Shown here in pieces: positions 1-9,011 of a DNA stretch of 64,000 nucleotides. The position numbers and the translations under genes are program-made. Location: positions 1,488,001 through 1,552,000 of the forward strand of contig NZ_BLWC01000001.1 in assembly GCF_013167895.1 (NCBI RefSeq), read 5' to 3'. Positions within the stretch are counted from its first letter, which is position 1, and the number at the start of each line of letters is the position of its first letter. The stretch is from Streptomyces fulvorobeus (lineage in GTDB: Bacteria; Actinomycetota; Actinomycetes; Streptomycetales; Streptomycetaceae). Below the pieces are notes generated by a model. The model ran no database searches. It was not told the DNA's origin and was given only the letters and a program-made list of their open reading frames with translations.

Positions 1-1
1 G

Positions 2-43
2 GCGCTCTCCCTGCTGCTGCACGGACGGGTGAGCGGGCGCTGA
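2..43 (+). CDS. 3' end of an upstream gene (partial)
   Basis: The first 42 bases read as an open frame (ALSLLLHGRVSGR) ending in TGA, and a 21-bp hairpin follows 47 bases later, which fits the tail of a plus-strand gene entering the window. Nothing in thirteen residues identifies the product. Confidence 0.4.
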   Translation, partial: ALSLLLHGRVSGR

Positions 44-90
44 GCCGGAAGCCCCGGTAGCGCCGCACGGTGCACGGTCCGGACACGCAG

Positions 91-139
91 ACGCCGGTCC
101 GGTGGAGTTCGATCCCCCCGAACTCCACCGGACCGGCGT
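91..139 (+). terminator. strong hairpin terminator after the partial first gene
   Basis: Perfect 21-bp inverted repeat, arms 91-111 and 119-139, with a 7-base loop. There is no T-tract, which is usual for Streptomyces terminators. It lies 47 bp after the stop at 43, so it most likely ends the upstream transcript and insulates the oxidoreductase gene. Confidence 0.75.
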
Positions 140-486
140 ACCCCGTGCTGCCGGAGGACCCTTCCCCCGTGACCCCGGCGTTCCCTCCGCGGTCCCGGGC
201 CCTCCGTCGTGCGCCCCCGTTGCGTCCGGGGTGCCGCGCCGTTCCGCCGCCCCGTGCCGGCGGTTCGGAGCCGCGCCCCTTCCGTGCCCCGTATTCTGCC
301 GTCCTCGCAGGTGAGGACCTATCCGCTCCGCTACTCATCTGCCCTCCTGGGTACGGATACTCAGGGCTGTGCGCGCGGCCCCCACCCGGGTCCGACGCCA
401 CCTGGTCACGATCGCGCACGTCTCCGTCACGGGCGGGCACCGGCCTCCCGGCTGAGCTGTCGGTGGCACCCCTTAGGGTCACTGAC
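140..486. other. 347-bp gene-free stretch before the oxidoreductase
   Basis: Open frames run through this region, but none shows a recognisable protein, and the similarity of the downstream product to its family only begins at the ATG at 487. A promoter for that gene should lie here. I could not pick a convincing -10/-35 pair or a strong Shine-Dalgarno, and I see no RNA motif or repeat. Confidence 0.5.
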
Positions 487-2001
487 ATGGCACGAATTGC
501 GGTGATCGGCGCCGGGACGGGCGCGATGGCGGCGGCGGCCCGGCTCGCCGTGGCAGGCCACCGGGTGACGGTGTACGAGCGGTCCGCGACGTACGGCGGC
601 TCGGTCGGCCGGTTCACCCGGGACGGCTTCGCGTTCGACACCGGGCCGCCCCTGCTGCACCTGCCCGCCGTCTACCGCGATCTGTTCCTGAAGACCGGCA
701 AGGAGTCCTTGGAGCAGTGCGTCACGCTGACCCAGGTGGACCCGGCGAGCCGCCACGTCTTCCCGGACGGCACCACGGTGTCCCTGCCGAACGCTTCCCG
801 GGCCGGTGTGGTCGCCGCTCTGGACGAGGCGCTCGGGGCGGGCGCGGGCGGCCGGTGGGGCGCGTTCCTGGACCGGGCGGGGGACGCCTGGGACCGCTCG
901 CGGCGCCCCCTGCTGGAGGAACCGCTGCGTGCCGACTGGCGGGTCCTCGGCCGCGACCCCTACCCCGCCGTCCGGCGGCGCAGGCTGCTGCGCCCGGCCA
1001 GGCAGGCGGGGACGGTCGCGGAGATCGGAGCCCTGGAGCTGGCGGACCCCCGCCTGGCCGCCCTGCTGGACGGGTACGCCCTGGCCTACGGGCTGGACCC
1101 GCTGACCGCTCCGGCCGGCGCCGCCCTCGTGCCGTACATGCAGGAGACCTTCGGCAGTTGGTACGTCAGCGGGGGCATGCGGGCGCTGGCCGACGCGCTG
1201 TACGAGCGGTGCCTGGCCCGGCGGGTGGCCTTCGTCTTCGGGGCCGAGGTCGTCGGGATCGCCGGGAGGGACGGCCGGGCCGCGGGCGTCGAGCTGGCGG
1301 ACGGGGGCAGCGCCGAGGCGGATCACGTGGTGCTGGCCGCGCGGCCGCGCCCGGAGCTGGTTCCGGGTCAGGAGTTGTGGCGGGAGGGGGATCTGACGGC
1401 GCTGCCGCGTCCGGGGGGCGGCGTGGTGCCGGGCCGGTTCGTGGTCCTGCTGTCGTTGCGCGGCGCCCGGGAGCCGGGCGCGGCGCACCGGACGGTGGTG
1501 CACGGCGCGGGGGCGGCGGAGCGGGATGCCGTGTTCGGGGGCCGGATCGCCGAACGGCCGACCGTGACGGTGATACGGCCCGACGATCCCTCGACCCGCC
1601 CGGACGAGGCGCACGAGGCGGTGACCCTGATGGCGACGGTGGCCCCGCACGGCCCGGTCGACTGGACGGACGCGCGGCTGCGCGAGCGGTTCGCGGACAC
1701 GGTGATCGGTGCGGCCCGCGCCGCCGTGCCGGACCTGCGCGAGCGGGTGATCCACGCGGAGGTGCGCACGCCGGCGGAGACCGAGGCGGAGACCGGTGCC
1801 GAGGGCGGCTCCGTGCCGCCGCCCGCGCTGGCCGGGGCCGGCGGCGCCTGGCTGCACCCCGGCAACCGCACGCGCCTGCCGGGTCTGTACCTGGCGGGCG
1901 GCTGGTCGCATCCCGGCGGCGGACTGGCGCACGCGGGGATGTCGGGGGCGCTGGTGGCGGGACTCATCGTGGAGGGGGACGGGTTCCGCGGCTCCCGGTG
2001 A
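487..2001 (+). CDS. FAD-dependent phytoene-desaturase/amine-oxidase-like oxidoreductase
   Basis: A 504-residue flavoprotein of the CrtI/FAD-dependent amine oxidase superfamily. It begins with a textbook dinucleotide-binding fold (VIGAGTGAMAAAARLAVAGH, then an acidic/basic YERS at the end of beta 2) and a GGSVGRF segment that contacts FAD. The C-terminus carries the second FAD motif (LYLAGGWSHPGGGLAHAGMSGA). The ATG at 487 is chosen because the Rossmann motif starts three residues later; the frame is open much further upstream but that part is featureless. The substrate is unknown. No carotenoid genes are adjacent, so a carotenoid role is not implied. It converges on the membrane-protein gene at 2049. 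Confidence 0.85.
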   Translation: MARIAVIGAGTGAMAAAARLAVAGHRVTVYERSATYGGSVGRFTRDGFAFDTGPPLLHLPAVYRDLFLKTGKESLEQCVTLTQVDPASRHVFPDGTTVSLPNASRAGVVAALDEALGAGAGGRWGAFLDRAGDAWDRSRRPLLEEPLRADWRVLGRDPYPAVRRRRLLRPARQAGTVAEIGALELADPRLAALLDGYALAYGLDPLTAPAGAALVPYMQETFGSWYVSGGMRALADALYERCLARRVAFVFGAEVVGIAGRDGRAAGVELADGGSAEADHVVLAARPRPELVPGQELWREGDLTALPRPGGGVVPGRFVVLLSLRGAREPGAAHRTVVHGAGAAERDAVFGGRIAERPTVTVIRPDDPSTRPDEAHEAVTLMATVAPHGPVDWTDARLRERFADTVIGAARAAVPDLRERVIHAEVRTPAETEAETGAEGGSVPPPALAGAGGAWLHPGNRTRLPGLYLAGGWSHPGGGLAHAGMSGALVAGLIVEGDGFRGSR

Positions 2002-2011
2002 GGGGCCGGGA

Positions 2012-2042
2012 CCCGGGAGGGCTACGGCCGGGCCCTCCCGGG
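2012..2042. terminator. bidirectional hairpin between convergent genes
   Basis: An 11-bp perfect stem (2012-2022 / 2032-2042) with a 9-base loop sits in the 47-bp gap between the convergent stops at 2001 and 2049, and can serve both transcripts. Confidence 0.65.
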
Positions 2043-2048
2043 CGCGTC

Positions 2049-2954
2049 TCAGTAGCGGTACGGCTCGTTCTGGCCGGTGTCGTACCCGTTGCCGTACGGC
2101 GTGGGTTCCACGGGCTCCTGCTGGGGCAGCGGCGGGTGCTGCTCCGCGTCACGCTGCTGGGGGACCCAGACCCCGCCCGGCGGGGTCTCGCCGTACTGCT
2201 GCGGGTAGGGCTCGGTGTACTCCTGGCGGCCCCCGAAGCTGTCGTACCCGGTGCCGTGGCTGTCGTACGAGCCGTACGGCGCGGAGCCGCCGGTGGTGCC
2301 GGTCCCGATGTACGGGTCGGAGTACGCCGCGTAGCTCTGCCGGCCCGTGCCGTAGTCGTACTGCCCCGCGTAGGTGTCCTGGCCCTGCGTGGCGTAGCCG
2401 TCCTGCCCGGCGTAGGTGTCCTGGGCGGAGGGCTGCTGGGGGCCGGGGTAGGAGGCGAAGGCGTCGTACGGTGCATCGCCCTGCTCCGGCCGGTTACCCG
2501 GGGCGCCCGCGCCCGCGGCCGCGTAGGCGGTGTCGGTGTACACGCCGTACTGCCCGGTGTCGTCCGGCAGCGGTTCCGGCGCGTAGACCGGGGCGGGGCC
2601 TTCCGGCTCGGCCCGGTACTCCAGGCCGGAGACCTCCAGGCTGGGTTCCCTGTGCTCGGCGCGCCCGCCGCCGCCGCGACGGCGGCGGCTCTCGCCGGGG
2701 CTGCCGCCCATGGCCCAGCCGGTGGAGAAGCCCTTGCGGAAGGAGAGCGTCACATACGTCTGCCCGGTCGCGAAGGCGATCGCGCCGAGCGCGATCACCG
2801 GCACGGACGGAATCAGGACGCCTACGACCACACCCAGGAATCCGCCGAAGGCGAGGAGCCGCCAGCGCAGCCGTGCCTTGTACTGCAGCAGCACCTCACC
2901 GAGCAGCCACAGAGCCACGATGCCGAATGCGATGTAGAGGACCGTCCAGCCCAC
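2049..2954 (-). CDS. membrane protein with Tyr/Gln/Gly-rich tail
   Basis: A 301-residue protein that I cannot assign to a function. Residues 1-70 hold two or three hydrophobic segments (an N-terminal anchor, then a pair around FGGFLGVVVGVLIP and IALGAIAFATG). From about residue 95 the chain is a long hydrophilic tail rich in Tyr, Gln, Gly, Pro and Asp, with near-repeats such as QDTYAGQ and YGT/YGS. The start is the GTG at 2954, which has AGGAGG 8 bases upstream; an upstream in-frame GTG at 3095 would overlap metF. It lies just downstream of metF on the same strand. The tail looks intrinsically disordered; its role is open. Confidence 0.7.
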   Translation of the reverse strand: MGWTVLYIAFGIVALWLLGEVLLQYKARLRWRLLAFGGFLGVVVGVLIPSVPVIALGAIAFATGQTYVTLSFRKGFSTGWAMGGSPGESRRRRGGGGRAEHREPSLEVSGLEYRAEPEGPAPVYAPEPLPDDTGQYGVYTDTAYAAAGAGAPGNRPEQGDAPYDAFASYPGPQQPSAQDTYAGQDGYATQGQDTYAGQYDYGTGRQSYAAYSDPYIGTGTTGGSAPYGSYDSHGTGYDSFGGRQEYTEPYPQQYGETPPGGVWVPQQRDAEQHPPLPQQEPVEPTPYGNGYDTGQNEPYRY

Positions 2955-3006
2955 GTCCGCCCCCTCCTGCGGCCACCGCGCCCCGGTTGGTGGCGGGTAC
3001 GGCCGG

Positions 3007-3924
3007 TCAGGACTGCTTGTGCAGTCCGAGATTCTCGTAGATTTCGAGCGTCGCCGTCGAGTTGTTGAGCGTGATGAAGTGCAGTCCGGGGACACCCTCG
3101 GAGAGCAACTTCGCGCAGAACTCCGTTGCGAACTCGATACCGATGGAGCGTACAGCGGTGGGGTCGTCCTTGGCGGCGAGGATGCGTTCTTTCAGCGACG
3201 AGGGGAAGGACGCGTTGCTGAGCTGCGCGAACCTTTCGAGCTGTCTGGCACTGGTGAGCGGCATCACCTCGGGAATGATGGGTGTTCCGCAACCGGCGGC
3301 GACCACGCGGTCACGCATCCGGAGATAATCCTCCGGATTGAAGAACATCTGAGTGATCGCATAGTCGGCACCGGCACGGCACTTGTCCACGAAATGACCG
3401 ATGTCGGTCTCCCAGTCGGCCGAGCGCGGGTGCATTTCGGGAAAGGCGGCGACGCCGACACAGAAGTCACCGGATTCCTTGATGAGCCGGACGAGGTCGG
3501 CGGCGTACCGCACGCCCCGGGGGTGCTCGACCCACTCGCCCATCGGGTCGCCTGGCGGGTCTCCGCGCACGGCGAGGATGTTGCGGATTCCGGCGTCCGC
3601 GTACTGGCCGACCATGTTGCGCAGTTCCGCGACGGAGTGGTCGACGGCGGTGAGGTGCGCGACGGGGGTCAGCGTGGAGTCCTCGGCGATCCGCTGCGTC
3701 GCTCTGACCGTGCCCGAGCGGGTGGAGCCACCGGCCCCGTACGTCACGGAGACGAAGCTGGGGGCGACCGCCTCGACCCGGCGCAGCGCGTTCCAGAGGT
3801 TCCGCTCGCCTTTCTCGGTCTTGGGCGCCCAGAACTCGAACGAGTACGAGGGCTTGCCGCTCGCGAGCAGCTCACGGACGGTGCGCGCGTGATCCGTCCT
3901 GGTGGAAGGTGTGCCAAGGGCCAT
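3007..3924 (-). CDS. metF: methylenetetrahydrofolate reductase (MetF)
   Basis: A 305-residue single-domain MTHFR that reduces 5,10-methylene-THF to 5-methyl-THF, the methyl donor for methionine synthesis, using FAD. Diagnostic features are the N-terminal [13 protein letters not shown] with the catalytic Glu, [11 protein letters not shown], the [10 protein letters not shown] motif around residue 130, and QMFFNPEDY, which binds flavin and folate. The length is normal for bacterial MetF, and no regulatory C-terminal domain is present. It is separated from thiE by 135 bp with a hairpin, so it probably has its own promoter. Confidence 0.96.
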   Translation of the reverse strand: MALGTPSTRTDHARTVRELLASGKPSYSFEFWAPKTEKGERNLWNALRRVEAVAPSFVSVTYGAGGSTRSGTVRATQRIAEDSTLTPVAHLTAVDHSVAELRNMVGQYADAGIRNILAVRGDPPGDPMGEWVEHPRGVRYAADLVRLIKESGDFCVGVAAFPEMHPRSADWETDIGHFVDKCRAGADYAITQMFFNPEDYLRMRDRVVAAGCGTPIIPEVMPLTSARQLERFAQLSNASFPSSLKERILAAKDDPTAVRSIGIEFATEFCAKLLSEGVPGLHFITLNNSTATLEIYENLGLHKQS

Positions 3925-4022
3925 ACCGGGAGGTTAACCAGGGCGGAGCGGTACCCCAACCAGAGCAGGCGATTTGCCCGTTTTGGAGGGGTTGTTGTCC
4001 ACCCTTCGGACACCGGTCGCTC

Positions 4023-4044
4023 ACCGCCGCCCGGCGGCGGCGGT
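4023..4044 (-). terminator. hairpin after thiE
   Basis: A 9-bp perfect stem (4023-4031 / 4036-4044) with a 4-base loop lies 16 bp downstream of the thiE stop, between thiE and metF. Confidence 0.5.
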
Positions 4045-4059
4045 CCGGGTAACCCCTGC

Positions 4060-4710
4060 TCAGGCGGTGCGGGCCCGGACGCGCTCGGCGAGGTGGGCGG
4101 CGGCGGCGGCCGGATCGTCGGCCTCGGTGATCGCCCGCACGACGACGACCCGGCGGGCGCCCGCGTCGAGCACCTCGTCCAGATTGCCCGCGTCGATACC
4201 GCCGATGGCGAACCACGGGCGGGGCTGGTCGAGCGAGGCGGCGTACCGCACGAGCCCCAGGCCGGGTGCGTAGCGGCCGGGCTTGGTGGGGGTGGGCCAG
4301 CAGGGGCCCGTGCAGAAGTAGTCCACGCCGGGTTCGGCGACGGCCGCGTCGACCTCGGAGCCGGCGTGGGTGGAGCGGCCGATGACCACGTCCTGCCCGA
4401 TGACGGCCCGGGCGGCGGGCACCGGCAGATCGCCCTGCCCGAGGTGCAGCACGTGGGAACCGATGGCGTGGGCGACATCGGCGCGGTCGTTCACCGCGAG
4501 GAGCTTCCCGTGACGCTCGCAGGCATCGGCGAACACCGCGAGGTGTTCGAGCTCCTCCGCGGCCTCCATTCCCTTGTCACGCAGCTGGACGATGTCCACA
4601 CCGGAGCCGAGAACGGCATCCAGGAACGCGGGGAGGTCGCCCTGCCGCTTGCGGGCGTCCGTGCACAGGTAGAGCCGGGCGTCGGACAGCTGCGTGCGAG
4701 GCGTGGACAT
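4060..4710 (-). CDS. thiE: thiamine-phosphate synthase (ThiE)
   Basis: A 216-residue TIM-barrel enzyme that joins HMP pyrophosphate and the thiazole phosphate to give thiamine phosphate. Family motifs are in order: QLRDKGM (diphosphate/Mg binding), [20 protein letters not shown], and [13 protein letters not shown], the phosphate-binding loop (usually FxTxTK). The ATG is preceded by GGGGAAG. It is the only thiamine gene here on the minus strand, lies 2 kb from thiOSG, and has no TPP aptamer of its own, so it seems separately controlled. Confidence 0.95.
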   Translation of the reverse strand: MSTPRTQLSDARLYLCTDARKRQGDLPAFLDAVLGSGVDIVQLRDKGMEAAEELEHLAVFADACERHGKLLAVNDRADVAHAIGSHVLHLGQGDLPVPAARAVIGQDVVIGRSTHAGSEVDAAVAEPGVDYFCTGPCWPTPTKPGRYAPGLGLVRYAASLDQPRPWFAIGGIDAGNLDEVLDAGARRVVVVRAITEADDPAAAAAHLAERVRARTA

Positions 4711-4739
4711 GTGAGCTTCCCCCGTCGGTACGGCGCGGG

Positions 4740-4771
4740 GTGCGGGCCGGGCCGGGTGGCGCGGCCCGCAC
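4740..4771 (-). terminator. hairpin between the DNA-binding gene and thiE
   Basis: A 10-bp perfect stem (4740-4749 / 4762-4771) with a 12-base loop lies 73 bp after the stop of the upstream gene and 30 bp before thiE. It probably ends the small DNA-binding gene's transcript. Confidence 0.55.
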
Positions 4772-4844
4772 TCCGTGCGCGGTTGTCTCGGTCAGAAGGC
4801 GAGCGCCTGGGCGCGGCGCTTCACCTCCGTACCGCGATTCTCAC

Positions 4845-5156
4845 TCAACGCCTCCGCGGGGTACCGGGCAGGGTCGAGTCCGGGGTGAAGAGCCATTCCA
4901 GCATCTCTTCGTCGTTGTAGCCGTCGTCCCTCAGGAGCGTCAGGGTCCCCGCGAGGCCCTTGACCACCTTGTCGCCGTCGATGAAGGCGGCAGGCACCTG
5001 GAGCGCCCGGTTCTCACCACGTCGTACGGCGATGAGCTGGCCTTCCCTGACCAGCTGCCGCACGCGCGTCACCTCGATATCGAGCATTTCCGCGATGTCG
5101 GGAAGGTGGAGCCAGGCAGGGACGAGAGCATCGATCTTTGCGTCAATCTCGGTCAC
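4845..5156 (-). CDS. small Rv2175c-type DNA-binding protein
   Basis: 103 residues, with an N-terminal winged-helix-like segment (LHLPDIAEMLDIEVTRVRQL, the pattern of a recognition helix) followed by VREGQLIAVRRGENRALQVP, which resembles an excisionase/MerR-type fold. This matches the Rv2175c family of actinobacterial DNA-binding proteins; the M. tuberculosis member is a PknL substrate. The start is the GTG at 5156; its Shine-Dalgarno is weak. The regulated genes are unknown. It is divided from thiE by a hairpin. Confidence 0.75.
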   Translation of the reverse strand: MTEIDAKIDALVPAWLHLPDIAEMLDIEVTRVRQLVREGQLIAVRRGENRALQVPAAFIDGDKVVKGLAGTLTLLRDDGYNDEEMLEWLFTPDSTLPGTPRRR

Positions 5157-5237
5157 AGGGACAAGCGTGCCATCCCGGACTGACAGTCGGTAGCCGGGCC
5201 GACCCCAAGGGGGTCACGAGCTGGTGTCGGAGTGGTC

Positions 5238-6475
5238 TCAGACCTTCGCCGCTCTGAGCGGTACGGAGGGGTCGGCGGCCCGCCGCGGGTCGAGGCGGGC
5301 GCCCGCCTCGATGAGTCTTCGCCCCTGTGCCAGGTCGCGCGGGCGGCCCACGGCCACCACCGCGACCAGCACTTCTCCGCGCAGCCAGCATACCGACCAG
5401 GCGGCGTCCGCCGGGTCGCCGCGCCAGAGCAGGGTGTCCGCGCCGGCGTGGTGGCCGGCGTACTGCACGAACCGGCCGAACTGCTCGGACCAGAAGTAGG
5501 GCACCGGGTCGTACGGCCGCGGCGGCGGCCCGTCACCGTCGGTGGCGACGATGGCGGCCGCGACGGTGCGCGGGCCCTGGAGCGCGTTGTCCCAGTGGTG
5601 GACGAGCAGGCGTTCGCCGTAGCGGGCGGAGGGGAAGGAGGCGCAGTCCCCGACCGCGTACACATCGGGCAGTGAGCTGCGCAGCAGGCTGTCCGCGGTG
5701 ACCGAGCCATCAGGGCCGAGCGCGATGCCGGAGCGGGCCAGCCATCCGGTGGCGGGCCGGGCGCCGATGCCCACGACCACCGCTCCCGCCGGGAGCACCC
5801 GGCCGTCCGCCAGGACGACGGAGCCCGGTTCGACGCGGGCCACCCGGGCGTCGGTGAGGAGTTCGGCGCCGCTCTGCCCGTACCAGCGGGCCATGGGGCG
5901 GTGACCTCCGCGGGCAGGGCGCCGGCGAGAGGCCGCCCCGCCGCCTCGACGACGGTGACCGCGCAGCCGGCCACACGGGCCGCGGTGGCGAACTCGGCGC
6001 CGATCCAGCCGGCACCGACGACCACGATGTCGTGCCTGCGCTCCAGCACGGGCCGCAGCCGTGCGGCGTCGTCGAGGGTGCGCAGGAGGTGGACGCCCGG
6101 CACCCCCTCGGAACCGGGCAGCACGAGGGGCCGCGCGCCCGTGGCGACGACCAGGGTGTCGTACGGGACAGGGCCGCGCCCGGTGTCCAGTTCGTGTGCC
6201 GCGGGCCGCAGTCCCGTCACGTCGAGGCCGAGGCGCAGGGTGATGCCGAGTGCCTCGAAGTCGATGTCGAAGGCGGAGTTCTCGGCCTCGCCGAGCAGGA
6301 CCGCCTTGGAGAGGGGCGGCCGGTCGTACGGCTGATGCGGTTCGGCGCCGATCAGCGTGACGGGTCCGGTGAAGCCCTGTTCGCGCAGGGCCACGGCGGT
6401 CTGCACTCCGGCCATGCCCGCTCCGGCGACCACCACATGCCGCCCCGCTGTTCCTGCTTGTCTCGGCTCACTCAC
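5238..6475 (-). pseudogene. FAD/NAD(P)-dependent ferredoxin reductase, one-base frameshift
   Basis: Two reading frames together encode one oxidoreductase of about 412 residues. The N-terminal half (from the start at 6475) has the FAD fold (VVVAGAGMAGVQTAVALREQ), YDRPPLSK and a second nucleotide fold (IVVVGAGWIGAEFA). The C-terminal half (5894 to 5238) continues with VVVGIGARP, the FAD motif YAVGDCASF and a Reductase_C-like domain. The break is at 5895-5898, a run of four G's (C's on the coding strand). One more base gives EVTAPMARWYG and a continuous protein. I infer an assembly error more readily than real loss. The partner ferredoxin is not apparent here. It diverges from thiO. Confidence 0.85.
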
Positions 6476-6609
6476 CCGCCCACCTTAAGCACCTGACGGA
6501 GTGCCAGAAACGCGGGCGGGCCCGTCGACCGGAACGCCGGGGCCGGGCGCCTGCGCCGGACGGTCTTACCGGCCACGGGTGACGGGGTTTAGGGTGGCCC
6601 ACGTAGAAG

Positions 6610-6700
6610 ACTCGCGGGAGCCCGGACGACCGGGCTGAGAGGGAGGCCGGCCGGCCTCCGACCGTACGAACCTGATCCGGGTCATGCCGGCGAAGGGAGG
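6610..6700 (+). promoter_or_regulatory. TPP riboswitch (THI element)
   Basis: The segment has the conserved thi-box pieces in order: an ACTCGCGGGAGCCC-like 5' part, CGGGCTGAGAGGGA (6631-6644, pyrimidine-binding arm), a variable GC hairpin (6641-6660), ACCTGATCCGGGTCATGCCGG (about 6669-6690, pyrophosphate arm) and CGAAGGGAGG. The 3' strand of the closing helix includes the purine-rich AAGGGAGGGG, the only Shine-Dalgarno for the ATG at 6713. TPP binding should therefore hide the ribosome site and repress thiO-thiS-thiG translation. A small GGGCT/AGCCC hairpin (6700-6712) lies between the site and the ATG. Confidence 0.95.
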
Positions 6701-6712
6701 GGCTGGAAGCCC

Positions 6713-7899
6713 ATGCGTGCTCCACGGAACGGAAACGGGTGCGACGTCCTCGTCATCGGGGGCGGCATCATCGGACTGGTGACCGCCTGGCGGGCGGCGC
6801 AGCGCGGTCTGCGCACCGTGGTGGCCGACCCCGGGCCGGGCGGCGGGGCCGCCTCGGTGGCGGCCGGGATGCTCGCCGCCGTCACGGAACTCCACTACGG
6901 CGAGCAGACCCTGCTCGGCCTCAACGTCGCGTCCGCGGCCCGCTATCCCGCGTTCGCGGCGGAGCTGGAGGAGGCGAGCGGGCAGGAGATCGGCTTCCGC
7001 GCCTGCGGCACCCTGGCCGTGGCGCTGGACTCGGACGACCGGGCCCACCTGCGCGAACTGCACGCCTTGCAGAGGCGTTCGGGGCTGGAGTCCGAGTGGC
7101 TCACGGGGCGCGAGTGCCGCCGACTTGAGCCGATGCTCGCCCCGGGCGTGCGCGGCGGGCTGCGCGTCGACGGCGACCACCAGGTCGACCCCCGCCGGCT
7201 GGCCGCCGCGCTGCTGACCGCCTGCGAACGCGCCGGGGTGGTCTTCCACCGGGCCTGGGCCGAGCGGCTGACCGTCACGCACGGCCGCGCCACCGGAGCC
7301 GTGCTCGCGGGAGGGACCGGCCTCCGCGCCGACCAGGTCGTCCTCGCCGCGGGCAGTCTCAGCGGCCGGCTCGCCGGACTGCCCGAGGAGATCGTGCCGC
7401 CGGTCCGCCCGGTCAAGGGCCAGGTGCTGCGGCTGACCGTGCCGCCCGCGTACGCCCCCTTCCTCAGCCGCACGGTGCGCGCCGTGGTGCGCGGCAGCCA
7501 TCTCTACCTGGTGCCCCGGGAGAACGGTGAGCTGGTCGTCGGCGCCACCAGTGAGGAGCTGGGCTGGGACACCACCGTCACGGCGGGCGGGGTCTACGAG
7601 CTGCTGCGCGACGCGCACGAACTGATGCCCGGCATCACCGAGCTGCCGCTCACCGAGACCCGGGCGGGCCTGCGTCCGGCCTCCCCCGACAACGCGCCGC
7701 TGCTGGGCCCGACCGCCCTGCCCGGCCTCCATCTCGCCACCGGCCACCACCGCAACGGGGTGCTGCTGACCCCGGTGACCGGCGAGGTGATGGCACACGT
7801 GCTGACCACCGGCGAACTGCCGGAGGTCGGCCGCGCCTTCACACCCGGCCGTTTCACCCCCCCGACCTCAGCCGCCCCCGTGCGTCAGGAGCAGCCCGC

Positions 7900-7903
<4 letters not shown>
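6713..7903 (+). CDS. thiO: glycine oxidase (ThiO)
   Basis: A 396-residue FAD-dependent amine oxidase of the D-amino acid oxidase family. It oxidises glycine to the imine needed for thiazole formation. The N-terminal FAD fold (VLVIGGGIIGLVTAWRAAQRG) is followed by GGGAASVAAGMLA, which is typical of ThiO. The C-terminus has the substrate-domain motif ETRAGLRPASPDNAPLLGP and the ATGHHRNGVLLTP end. The ATG follows directly after the TPP aptamer, and the stop overlaps the thiS start by four bases (ATGA), indicating translational coupling in thiO-thiS-thiG. Confidence 0.95.
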
Positions 7904-8923
<1,020 letters not shown>

Positions 8924-9011
8924 GGGTGTCCCTGTCACGGCTCGGCCGCGGTGGGGTCCCGGGACCGTCCGGACCGTCGGAGGTGTCAGCGGCGGCTCGT
9001 AGACTCGGTGC

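Noticed and set aside
70..486. N-terminal extension of the oxidoreductase from 70
   Set aside because: The extra 139 residues are low complexity, overlap a terminator, and the family starts at 487.
427..1932. Long open frame on the minus strand opposite the oxidoreductase gene
   Set aside because: High GC opens antisense frames; the product is Arg/Pro/Gly-rich with no motif, while the plus frame has clear FAD motifs.
4711..4844. A TPP riboswitch upstream of thiE
   Set aside because: None of the thi-box blocks is present; the region holds a simple hairpin.
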